Position numbers and translations under genes: made by a program. This document shows positions 45,457 to 56,740 of a stretch of DNA of 64,000 nucleotides, piece after piece. Source of the stretch: Solanum dulcamara (Eukaryota; Streptophyta; Magnoliopsida; Solanales; Solanaceae); the NCBI RefSeq assembly GCF_947179165.1, contig NC_077237.1:83862341-83926340 (forward strand). Reading direction: 5' to 3'. Each line of letters starts with the position of its first letter. Positions within the stretch are counted from its first letter, which is position 1. The notes beneath the pieces were generated by a model, which had not been told where the DNA came from, made no database searches, and was given only the letters and a program-made list of their open reading frames with translations.

Positions 45457-48400
45457 ATGTCAGCATTTTTGAATGATGAGATGTCCAAGAAAACATCAAT
45501 CTTTGGTCTACACTTGTGGGTCGTTGTTGGAATTTGCGTTGGAGCAGCAATTGTACTTGTTCTCTTCTTAATCTCACTTTGGTACACTGCTAAACGCAAT
45601 TCCAACAACCCCCAAATCCAAAATATTTCTACGGAGATCAAAGAGATCCGAATTGACCCATTTAGGACTCTACCGGAAAACCCCAATTCGGTTCCGGTAG
45701 CTGACCCGCTGCCGGAACCCGAAAAAGAAACGACCCAGAACTCAGGTGGGTATCAAAGAATCCAAATTGAGATTGGGAAGGAACATATGGTTAAGCCTGA
45801 TCGGGTCGGATCGGGTGGTGGGTCGGGTCATGGTAGTGGGGAGGTGCGTTCGGGTGAACAAGGTGGAATTACTGCACCTGAAGTTTCACATTTAGGGTGG
45901 GGTCATTGGTATACTTTAAGGGAGCTCGAAATTGCTACTAATTTTTTTGCTCATGAGAATGTTATTGGTGAGGGTGGCTATGGCATCGTTTATCGCGGAA
46001 TTATGGAAGATAATAGTTATGTTGCTGTTAAGAATTTGCTTAACAACAGGTGTGACGTTTAAAATTGTTTGGTTTGTGCTACTGATTAAAGTTCTTTTCT
46101 TTGTGGTTATTGTGTATGCATAGTTCAATTGCTTATATATAGATGCTAACATGTTTAGGTATGTCACATGTTTTTAGCATGAATGTCATGTTGTGTGTGT
46201 TCCATGCTCATGATAGATACTGTTAGTTCTGAGTGACTGCAGTTTATTGTGTATGTATACATTTTTAAAAGTTTGTTAATGTTCATGGTCTATCGGAAAC
46301 AACCTTACTACCTCACAAAGTTTGCAGTGTGTATGACTAGTTGTCGCATTTGCTTTGTATCTTGTTATTTATTGTCATATTATTCTTGCAGTTCTGTTTT
46401 GGAAACAATTCTTTTGAGCCGACTTTCTATTGGAAACCACCTCTCTAGACTCCACTTTTGGGATTACATTGGGTATGTTGTTGCTGCAAATGTATATGGT
46501 TATTGGTCTGAGCTGAAAGTATTGGGTTTAGTTGAATTAGCTGTGAAGGACTAGATCTGCTTCTGGGTTTTGGTCCTTAATTAGTTTAATGCAAGCTGGA
46601 GTTTGATGGGTAGTTATAGGCTTATTTGATGAGAAACATGTCCCGTTTTGTTGTTTAGTATTTTTTTTATGTGACATTCTTTTCAGGGGGCAGGCAGAGC
46701 GGGAATTTAAGGTTGAAGTGGAAGCAATTGGTCGAGTTCGGCACAAGAATTTAGTGAGGTTACTTGGTTACTGTGCTGAGGGAGCTCACAGGTATTTTGG
46801 TTTCAGTGGTCTGCAGTTTGATTTGATTGATTGCTGTTACATTTGTGTACGTGCAGTCTATTAGGATTGTTAAGAGCTATAGTTATGCTGATTTTAGTAT
46901 TGAGATTACTGAAGATAATTTCAATGCTGTTTTCAGGATGCTTGTGTATGAGTATGTGGACAATGGGAACTTAGAGCAGTGGCTCCACGGAGATGTAGGG
47001 CCATACAGCCCACTTACATGGGAAATTCGGATGAATATTATTCTTGGAACAGCAAAAGGGTATAAACTCAGCTGTTTTTTGGGATGTATAAACTTCTAAT
47101 GTTTTCATTTTGGGCAGTCATTGTTATCTAGAATGTGTTAAATGGAAAACTAAAACTAACAATGAATGCAGGTTGACCTATCTGCATGAGGGCCTTGAAC
47201 CCAAAGTTGTTCATCGTGACATCAAGTCGAGCAATATTTTGATTGATAAGCAGTGGAATTCAAAAGTATCTGACTTTGGTTTAGCTAAGCTTTTGGGCTC
47301 AGAGAGGAGCTATATAACTACTCGGGTTATGGGAACGTTCGGGTTAGTGCTGATGTCTCAAGTCCACTAGAATTTTCTGTAGTTTCTAATGTTGAAACAA
47401 CCATGTAAACTGAATTGCCAATCTTCTTGTTTCTGTTATCAGCTATGTTGCTCCAGAATATGCTAGCACTGGCATGTTGAATGATAGAAGTGATGTTTAT
47501 AGTTTTGGAATTCTTCTTATGGAGATCATTTCTGGAAGGAATCCTGTGGATTATAGCCGTGCTCCTGGAGAGGTTTGTTCCAATTATCTAAACCGTCTTG
47601 TTTTAGTAGCATCTTTAATTTGCGTCTTGTTTAGTTCTGACTTTTGCAGTTGATCTAACTCTCAGGTCAATCTGGTTGATTGGCTTAAGACAATGGTTTC
47701 TAACCGTAATTCCGAGGGTGTTTTGGATCCCAAGATGCGGGAGAAGCCTTCTTCAAGAGCATTGAAACGTGCCCTTTTGGTAGCATTGCGCTGCGTAGAC
47801 CCCAATGCTCAGAAGAGGCCAAAGATGGGTCATGTTATACACATGCTTGAGGTTGATGATTTTCCTTTCCGTGACGTAAGTTTGAGCTTTTCCTCTTTAA
47901 AGCTGCATGCACTTAAACTTTCATATATTACTAGTCATGATGGCTTAGCATGCATTTTGGTTCCTAGTATCTGGCTTACTTGATGTATGTAAACCTCCTT
48001 TCCTTATAAAAGAACTCAACTTCTTCTCTCTTATTTATTTAGTGAAGAACCTCTGAAACATATCCTCTGGGAAATGGAATGACATGAATCGAGTTTAATA
48101 AGCACTAAAGTATGGTGCAGTTGTGTTTGCTTTAGAGTGTTTAGTATCTTCTTTCTCTGAATGAGCATTCAATACATGCCCCACCTCTTCTCTACTGGAT
48201 GATGCTTGTTACACCATATATTGAGTAACGGGTCATTCGTATACTGAAACTTGAATGAATCTCCCTCTCATTTTACAGTACTGATCAAATTGATTGTTTT
48301 ACAAACCAATATTAGAAATCTGATCAAAGATCTGATATTTAGTATTATGTTCCAACACTGGTTGGAACTTCTGCCAGGAAGCTGTGTTACATAATTGAAT

Positions 48401-48628
48401 CACCTATCCATTTTTATCAATTCTTATAAGATAAAACATTGCTTAACCGTATGATTCACACAGGAGCGAAGAACTGTAAGAGAAAATGGGTGTTCACATC
48501 ATGATGAAATGAAAGAGAAGGTAATGGATAAGCGCATAATTGAATCAGGTGATAGCAGTGGATTTGAAAGTACTGTTGAAACCAACCGATCTTTGTTGCC
48601 GAAGAAAGAAATTGATGATGAGGAGTAG
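45457..48628 (+). CDS. Membrane-anchored receptor-like Ser/Thr kinase, short ectodomain
   Basis: Predicted plasma-membrane protein kinase. Exons: 45457-46049, 46687-46791, 46937-47059, 47172-47342, 47443-47572, 47666-47875, 48464-48628 (498 aa, all GT-AG, phases consistent). Only about 20 residues precede a transmembrane segment (about 20-42), so there is no real extracellular domain. A Pro/Gly/Ser-rich juxtamembrane region extends to about 150. Kinase motifs: glycine loop GEGGYG (171-176), VAVK lysine K192, HRD with D290 (RD class), DFG at 308-310, GYVAPEYAS from 331. The C-terminal tail (about 445-498) is charged. It resembles Arabidopsis At1g01540/At4g01330/At2g42960-type kinases; the ligand and pathway are not evident. 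Intron 1 holds a degenerate LINE/SINE tail. Confidence 0.93.
46400..46490 (+). mobile_element. Degenerate LINE/SINE tail in kinase intron 1
   Basis: Contains GAGCCGACTTTCTATTGGAAACCACCTCTC, GACTCCACTTTTGGGATTACATTGGG and ATGTTGTTG, a diverged plus-strand version of the tail family. No convincing target duplication. A second partial match upstream (CTATCGGAAACAACC near 46290) suggests two old fragments. Confidence 0.55.
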
Positions 48629-51508
48629 CCTGGCCAAGTGGACTAAAAGGTCAAATTCAAACCCCCTATTTTCCTTTACCATTCATTTTGAAGCTGGCGA
48701 ATGTACATAAAATTCACTGGTGCAAATTCAGCACTTTCTTTAAGTTTTGTAGAGTAGCTCTTGTTGTTGTTATATGTAATTTGCTTTCAATTTTGGTAAG
48801 AGCATACCTCTCCTTAGTAGTATATAATTATATTACAATTTCACTCTTCTAGTTGGATGCACTTTCCAAATGAAAAAGAAATGATCAAATTATGTTGTAT
48901 CAGTTATGTCTTCATGTGAAGAAACAATGGAGTTGATTTTGATATAAGAAGAAAGTAGCAGTAAGATATAGCTTATGTTTTGCCTTGTATGGGTTTTACC
49001 AAGTTCAAGAAAGTGAATACACCCTCTATTCTATTTTATATGTTGTTACTCTTTCCTTTTTAGTCTATCCTAAAAAGCAACAACAACATACCCAGTGTAA
49101 TTCCACAAGTGGAGTATGATGAGGGTAGTGTGTACGCAGACCTTACCTCTACAAGGTAAAGAGGTTGTTTCCGATAGAATCCGATAGAACCTTGGCTAAA
49201 TGTATCCTAAAAAGCATGACATGTTTATATATTTGGATTCTCTTTAACTTTGAACTTTTCATTTTGCTCTTAATAACATGCTCTTGTTACCATATACGAC
49301 ATGTTTATGACTACAAATACTAAGGGTATTGTTGATCTGTGACATGTTTAAGACCACAGGTACTATGCTCTTGTAACCAGAATACAAGTACTATGTATAC
49401 TTTTGATTTAGCCGAAAGTCTTTCTTTCTTATTCGCCGTGCCTATTCAAACACCAGAGTGTTTGCTTTAATGATTTGGTTTATATGTTGGGATAGTTGTT
49501 GATGCTGGAGAGGGGTGGGGGGTCCAGTGACCACTATAGTCTCCAGGATGCTAAAATGAAGGAAAACAGGTAGGTATGTTTTGCTTGGCAGTGACTAGAG
49601 ATACTTTTTGACAGCTAGAGTTGGGCACACATTGTGCATTTTGGACCCCTCACTCACTTATTGTGTTTTCTAGTGTTGTCTCTATGGAAAAGGTCATAGG
49701 GGCAATTTTCATTTACCAACTACATTAAAGGCCCTACAAATCAATGATTATTTTGACTCTCTGCATGTGAGCAAGAGTGTTGATAGTTTGAAGTGAAGAT
49801 GTAAGATGAGTTTCATTAGCTTTAGAAATATATTTCTCTTCCTTTCTGAAACTAAAGCAGAAAGAAATTAAACTTGTGGTTATTAAGAGTTGCCTGACAT
49901 TCTCTGGGGCTGTCTAATAAACATAGAGTTGTTCTTTTTTTGTTGTCGTCATTTTCTGCTTTGGTTTTTGTCTTCTATCTTTCACTTATTCAGTGTTGTC
50001 AAAGGCGCACTTAAAGTGGCTTAACCATTGAAGCGAGGCGCAAAAACATGTTGAGCGTTTTGCCTCGCTTATCTGACATTTCAGTGTTGTAATCAAGGTT
50101 CTAAGACATAGTTTCCTTTGCTAATGAGTGGAATCCTGGATAAGTGATTCTAAACAATTTGACACTTCATTTTATCGTATTTTTTTTTTCTAATTTCTTT
50201 GTTCATATAATTATTATTCATGCTTGTTATCATTAGTGAGGGCTAAACTTTAATATTTGTGTTGTTTCTCCATTTGTGCATTTCTTAATTAAAGCCCCGA
50301 TGGATCTTAGAGCTTTTTATGTGTGATAACATTGCACTAAAACGAGAGGGAGTTGTATCATTAAATATCTTATTGCCATATGGTAGTTGGGGGTTGGCTC
50401 TATGAATCTTTTAATAATCAAGATGAAACTATTCACAAAGGTTGGTAAAGCTTCAATCACCAACAAGTTAATTGCAAATTATTTGAGGTTGACTCTGAAT
50501 CTTTTAATTATCAATTCGAAAATTACTAGTTTTGATTCTTGAATGAAATGACTTTAATTAGGGAAGAGATGGATTTTTTTTTTGAGATAATACAAGTTGG
50601 TTATTGTTTATGTCAATATTCACAAATGGTAATTTGGTAAAAAAAGTATCAAGGACGGAGCTAGAAGCTGACATATGATTTGACCAAATTTAGTAATTTT
50701 TATTAAGAAATTTACTAAATATATGTAAAACTTAAATTCAAAACTCACTCACTAATATTCGATGTTCCTTATCTTAGAATTTAGAACCTGCAACTTTGAA
50801 AGTAGGGGTGCCAATAATTTTTAAAAAATCATCGTAATTGACCAAATTGAACTATACCAAATTGATCTTGAGGTTTCTTTTAATAAAAACGATGGGAGGT
50901 CTTTTATTTATGAAAATTAACCGAAAAATTATCGAAAGTACCAAATAATACATGTGTAAATGTATTTTATATATTAAATTTAAAAATAGTAAAATATTTG
51001 CTTTCAACCTGTGTGATGAAAGCAACTACAAGTTGTTACGCATATAATTAATATCCAAAGTTCTAACACTAAAACTTACTATACTATTGTGATTGCAATT
51101 AAATTAGTTTTGGCATCTCGACTCTTGAGTAGTAACTAGTAAGTTAGAAGGTATTCCAATAATTTTGGGTAACAAACTCCAAGTTAATTATTAGATATTT
51201 TTCATCTCTTATGATTTAAATTTCTCTTATATTGGATACTTAATTTCAATAGACTCAGTTCATGAGTTTTATCTTAATTGATTTTTTCCTGCTCGTGTAA
51301 TCTACATTTTGTTGTATTTGCTTAATATTAATTTACAGCATCATAAAATAATCAGATGAATTTGTATTCTTGTTTTCTTGATTCATCACCTTTTAAACAA
51401 TAAAAATCACTAAAGAAGTTTTGCCAAAGTCATATACAAGTATACATGGTAGCCTATTTTAACTTTTGTATATTTTTAAAAATAATACCAAACATTTACC
51501 AAGCCAAA
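48629..51508. other. Kinase 3' UTR and repeat-bearing spacer
   Basis: The 3' UTR of the kinase is followed by a LINE/SINE tail (49080-49202). Near 49990-50080 there is a short repeat-like stretch (TGTTGTCAAAGGCGCACTT to GCCTCGCTT) of a type common in Solanaceae, bracketed by TTCAGTGTTGT at 49989 and 50080. The rest is AT-rich, including an old repeat near 50800-50960. No gene is supported. Confidence 0.55.
49080..49202 (-). mobile_element. RTE-type LINE/SINE tail
   Basis: 123 bp, minus orientation: ACAACAACATACCCAGTGTAATTCC, GAGGGTAGTGTGTACGCAGACCTTACC and GGTTGTTTCCGATAGAA. Flanked by a perfect 14-bp target duplication TATCCTAAAAAGCA (49066-49079 and 49203-49216). Confidence 0.87.
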
Positions 51509-53814
51509 TGTAATGACCCGTGAGGTAATTTTGAGAACGAGTCCTCCTCCTTTCATAGAAGACCCTTTTTGTAAATTTAAGTTGGAAATTTTGGACCTTT
51601 CGGTAACTTTGGTTAATTAGTTGAGAGATAATTTTAGAGAATTAATTTAACTGATGGGCTAAAGTGTTAATTTATTTGTGTTAATTTATTTAATACCCTA
51701 TACCACTTTTCTTATATTTATTAAAATTGGTTTGTAGAATTTATAAATTTTAATACATAATTAGTTTGAAAAAGGGAAAATACATAAATAAATAAATTAT
51801 ATATATATATATATAGAGAGAGAGAAAATCTGATGGCATAATGCCATCAGATGTACACAGCGGCGGCAGAAAGCCTAAACATGAAAACGAACCAGAAACG
51901 GGAAAAACAAATATACGGAGGAAGAAAGAAAAGAAAGGAAAAAAAAAAGAAAAATAAAGGAGAAGAGAAAAATCGGGATTTTCATTCTAAAGCGTCGAGG
52001 TAATTATTATCATCCTTTCCATTAAATTTTCATGTGATTATGAACATATGTTTAGGGTATATTGGTGGAGAAACAATGCTGAAATAAGAAAATATGACCC
52101 TAGGGTTCTTCATATAAAATCTTGATTTGGGGGTCGAATAACGATCCGTTTTAATTGAAATTTGACATGTGAGTTTATTTTATCATGAGTGAACATAATC
52201 GAAAAGAAAATTTCAGATTTGACTTCAATGACATAGAATGAGTTAGTTTTCGAATTTTGATATGTTGAGATAGATAATGAAATATTAGGTATATTATATT
52301 TTATGAATTCCATGAAATTTATGATATTGGGGACATTAGAACCTAATCATAGGCTTAAGATTTGAAAATATGAGAGTTGACATGTTATTTGACATCAACA
52401 TTAGGAACTTGATTATAGATTTGGGTAGATTTTGGGTCTAAGCGAAACATATAATAATATGGGTGTTGTTAGTTTTGAAATCTTATTGTGGTTATTTATT
52501 TGATTAAATTATACTTATTTGGAGGCCCAACGAAAAGGGAAGGCTCAAGTACCGGAGTAATTTCTTGATTAATTAAGGCAAGTGAATTTCTAAACCTCAG
52601 TTTAAGCTTATAGATACTTGTATTTCTGTGTCATGTATACTAGGGAGTAATGAAAATTGGACTGAGTTATTGACTGTATGATTGGCCTTAAAAATGGAGA
52701 TGAGGGTTATAAAATGGTGATCTAACGACATGTATTGGTGAAATTGATATGTTGTGATTATGAGTTTATTTTGGACATGCGAAATTACTATGTTGATGTG
52801 AGATAGGAAAAATTATTATTGTTGTCATATTATTATCGTGAATTATATGAATATGAATTGATTGCATTGGTTCTGACATATTGTGTTGAGACTGAAAATG
52901 ATATGAAACAAAATGGGTCGGGCCACACGCTCCGTGGCAGGTATTATGAAACAAAGGGGTCGAGCCACACGCTCTGTGGCAGGTATTATGAAATAAAGGG
53001 GTCGGGCCACACGCTCCGTGACAGGATATATATATTGAGGGGACGAGCCACACGTTCCGTGGCAGGTTACATGGACAGAAATGTCCCCCATGGGTTCCAG
53101 ACTGTAATTCAGCGGATGTGTACCGATAGGACAGACATGCATCATCTCATTGCATTGCATCGCATTTTGTTGATAATTGTGAATTCGTGTTTACCCATTT
53201 ATTGCTCTGTATATGCTGAACTTTACTTGATATGATTTATTGATGAGACTATTAATGAATATTCGTGGACTGTATTACTATTATTATTGTACAAGTGTAG
53301 AGTTGGGCTGGTTTCATACATGTCGTAGTTAAGGAGGTTCGGTTGGGAGGATAAGAGTACTTGTATCTATTGAGCTTTGCTTAGTTTTAGTGGTCCACTT
53401 GCTGAGTACCGTGTTGTTTGGTACTCACCCCTTGCTTCCACACTTGTGTAGGTTGTGAGCCCGGACCTGCTTGATCTTCTAGCGTTTTCTACCACTTTCG
53501 AGGCTATCATTCCGAGTGTTGAGGTAGTTGTTACATCCATCTAGCGGACACCTCTTACTCTTTTAATATGTTTTAGTCCTATTCTAGAGACAAAGACATT
53601 GTGACTGTATTTTCTTTCGTACTTCGATAATGTATTAGTGGCTTGTATATGTGACAACCAGTTTTGGGGATTTTGAGATTATTTATTTGTTTTTGACTAA
53701 GTTAAACCTTACTTTATCTCAATTACTTCCGCATTTACTTTCTGTCGAGTTTTAAGCTGACTTATCTCGATAGGTTGAGATGGGTGCCATCACACCTGGA
53801 TTTGGGTTGTGACA
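51509..53814 (+). mobile_element. Second solo LTR (probably Ty3/gypsy)
   Basis: 2,306 bp starting TGTAATGACCCG and ending GGGTTGTGACA, flanked by CCAAA (51504-51508 and 53815-53819). No internal coding region, primer site or polypurine tract is present, so it is a solo LTR. The interior has an AT/GA microsatellite (about 51798-51826), a 25-bp palindrome (51828-51852) and a tandem repeat of about 42 bp (52914-53071). The ends resemble gypsy LTRs common in Solanaceae, from memory. It is not the same LTR family as 13076-16123. Confidence 0.87.
52914..53071. repeat. About 42-bp tandem repeat in the second solo LTR
   Basis: Four units with the shared core GTCGGGCCACACGCTCCGTG followed by GCAGG and an ATTATGAAA-like end; the third and fourth units have diverged spacers. 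Open frames on both strands read through this repeat (for example GSGHTLRGRYYE repeated) and are artefacts of it. Confidence 0.9.
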
Positions 53815-53819
53815 CCAAA

Positions 53820-56090
53820 CCATATTAAAGAGATTTTGAAATGATAGAATAGTTTCGAAAATTCTAATTTTAATTATAAAAAATAAAATATTAAAAAATT
53901 GATATGAAATAATCGTTCGAATCGTATCATTAACATCCCAATCTAAATGAGACTGATGATATTTCTTGAAAAAGAAAAGACATTATTACCTCGCTTTGCT
54001 TTAATGATGGGACGAGGTTCACATGCATGTTTCCTTCAAAAAACATAAGTCAATTTTAGGAAATTGGAAATTTTCGATGCTTCTGATGTTTGATTGATCA
54101 ATGAAAAATATTTCTGATTTTAAAAAAAAATTAAAGATTGATAAGTGTATAACAATCGAACAGTGTTTTTAACTTTTTATAAATTTGAGTATTACAGATT
54201 GATATTTGATAATAATATTATAAGTATATTTTAGTTGGAACAATGATATGATTAAGAGTTGAGATAGTTATGATTTTTGAAGAAATATTTAGGTATTTTT
54301 GGTTTTTGGTCCGATTTCAAATTTAGTTTTAAAAAAATTGAATTTCAAATATATACCCAAAAATTTAAAATATTTTATGAAAAACTATCTTATTAGACAT
54401 ACATCCATATTATATATTAATTTTATCTATATTTTTAAATAATTAGGTTTATTATTAATTAAGAGTTTTCTACCATATATTGAGGAAGATACGCCTATGA
54501 ACACATATTTTTACTACCAGATACACTAAATATGGAGAGAGACGAGAGATATAGTCATGCATCCCATATATATGTGAATCACACTAGATACTCTAGATAC
54601 ATGTATTTGGTGCGATTCACATATATCAGGGATACTAGATACATAGAAGAGTGATGAGCGAGATGGAGGGGAGGCGAGAGAGATTTGTTATGTATCCCAG
54701 ATACATGCAAATCCACTTAGATACAGTATATCTGGAATAAATTATACTTAATTTTGATCTTACGTAATCTGAGATATATGTATCTAGATGTATCTGAATA
54801 CACCAAAATCGTAATATTATAAATTAAAATATATCTAAGTAATTAACTTCAAAACTAGTGAAATTTCTACAAGTTTTTCAATATTTTATATCTTATATTT
54901 AGCCTTAAACCCATATCCACTAGACATTCTGCCTAACAAGTCCAATATTCTAATAAATCCCTAAAGGAAAAATTACTAGGAAAAACACTTTTTAATAAAT
55001 AATTATTGATTTTAGCGATACTTTTTATTTATTACTATTTATAGCAACATATAACAATATTATGATATATCTACTATGTATTAAAAGTGAATTATGCATG
55101 CAATATAAATGTATTATAAGTGTTTTAAAATATATTATACTTGTTTGATAAGAAATTGACACAATATATTATAAGTGTATTAAAGTATGTGATAAATATA
55201 TTATCCATGAATAAAACTTGTATTATATGAGTTTTATAAATTATTCTCGCTAATATATATTAAAATTATATTATAATTATATTATAAGTGTTCAGTGAAA
55301 AAAAATTATTATTATAAATGATAAATATTTTCTTCATAGCACATTTACGTAAATTTTCCATCACTAAATATACCCTTGGCCCACTTAATGCATATGTCGC
55401 AATGTGACGATTCTCCCCTCATAATGCTTGCCTACTTGCACTAGTATGGCAAGTGCTTTATAAGCAAATCTTTTGTTTCATGATTTTGACATAAATACTT
55501 TATTGGGAGGCTTTCAAAAACAACAAACATTACGTTTTAAATAGGACTCTTTAAATACAATTATACTAATTACAATTTGGAGCTATACTTTGATTTTCTA
55601 TGTATTTTATTTTTTTATATTTTTTTTGCAGATTTTAGAGAAAAAAATACAAAAATAAACTGATTTGTATCAAAATAAATACATATTAGGAGGAGAGAGG
55701 TGAGCGAGATCGAGAGAAGGAGGAGAGAGGCGAGAGAGATCGAGAGCGGGAGGAGAGAGGATGAATAAATGTTGTATTCGTTGTATCACAAATACAAAAA
55801 TACAAAATATAAATACAGTTGAATACAAATTTAGTTTTTTGAATATTTCGAATACAATTAATATAAAATACAAATCTCTTACATATATTTGATATGATAC
55901 AATTGATACATAGCACAATTGACAAAGAGAATGGATGCATATTGTATTATTGTATGAATAAAAATATAGTTGATACAAAATATAAATATAATTTTTCAAA
56001 TATAATTGATATAAAATACAAATCTCTTACCTATATTTAATTGAATATAATTGATACACAATGTATTTGAATGTATTTTTTCTTATTGAT
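53820..56090. other. AT-rich spacer with degenerate repeats
   Basis: No gene is supported. Words such as AGATACATGTATTTGG and GATTCACATATATCAGGG recur near 54500-54800, and TATTATAAGTGTATTAAAG-like words near 55070-55290. A purine-rich AGGAGGAGAGAGG block is repeated near 55680-55760. These look like low-complexity dispersed repeats, matched again near 57880-58310. Confidence 0.55.
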
Positions 56091-56107
56091 AGGGAAGAGA
56101 GAGGAGA

Positions 56108-56388
56108 TTAGAAATGAGGCTATTCGAGAAAAGGTAGGAATGACCTCGGTGGAAGACAAGATGCGGGAAACGCGACTGAGATGGTTTGGACATGTGAAGA
56201 GGAGAGTCCCAGATGCACCAGTGCGGAGATGTGAGAGGTTGGCCATGGATGGTTTCAGAAGAGGTAGGGGTAGGCCGAAGAAATATTGGGGAGAGGTGAT
56301 CAGACAGGACATGACGCATTTACGACTTACCGAGGACATGATCCTAGATAGGAGGGTGTGGAGGACACACATTAGGGTAGAAGGCTAG
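56108..56388 (+). pseudogene. C-terminal fragment of LINE reverse transcriptase ORF
   Basis: Open to a TAG at 56386-56388, about 93 codons within the insert. It contains [25 protein letters not shown] and [17 protein letters not shown], the conserved C-terminus downstream of the RT domain in plant RTE LINEs. No catalytic RT motif remains because the element is 5'-truncated. The reading frame extends upstream into host sequence by chance. Confidence 0.88.
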
Positions 56389-56723
56389 TACATAGTGCTT
56401 TTATTCTCCCTTATTCGTAGGCGAATTAACGCACTATGATTTCTTGTACTCTGATGTATGTTAGTTATGGTATTTATGTTATTATCCAATAATAATATCT
56501 ACTGTTTTTTTTGTGCTTTGATTATACTATTGTTTAGACCGTTTTCGTCATCTACTTATTTACTCTAATATTCTTGTCTGGCCTTTTTCTATGCTTTTAT
56601 TGAGCCGAGAGTCTTTCGGAAACAGCCGTCCTACATTGGTAGGAGTCAGGTCTGCGTACACTCTACCCTCCCCAGACCCCACGATGTGGGATTTCACTAG
56701 GTTGTTGTTGTTGTTGTTGTTGT
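56108..56723 (+). mobile_element. 5'-truncated RTE-type LINE
   Basis: 616 bp flanked by a perfect 17-bp target duplication AGGGAAGAGAGAGGAGA (56091-56107 and 56724-56740). It keeps the last part of the LINE ORF, a 3' UTR and a terminal TTG repeat. The 3' UTR carries CCGAGAGTCTTTCGGAAACA, GTCTGCGTACACTCTACCCT and CCCCAGACCCCAC, the signature of all the short tails in this window. It therefore shows their source. Intact duplications and an open terminal frame suggest a fairly recent insertion. Confidence 0.92.
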
Positions 56724-56740
56724 AGGGAAGAGAGAGGAGA

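Noticed and set aside
52914..53071. CRISPR-like spaced repeats
   Set aside because: The units are contiguous with only short diverged linkers, inside a plant LTR.
52819..53235. 138-codon plus-strand and 105-codon minus-strand frames
   Set aside because: Both read through the 42-bp tandem repeat of a solo LTR; repeated peptides are an artefact of it.
56037..56372. 111-codon minus-strand frame
   Set aside because: Antisense shadow of the LINE reverse transcriptase C-terminus.
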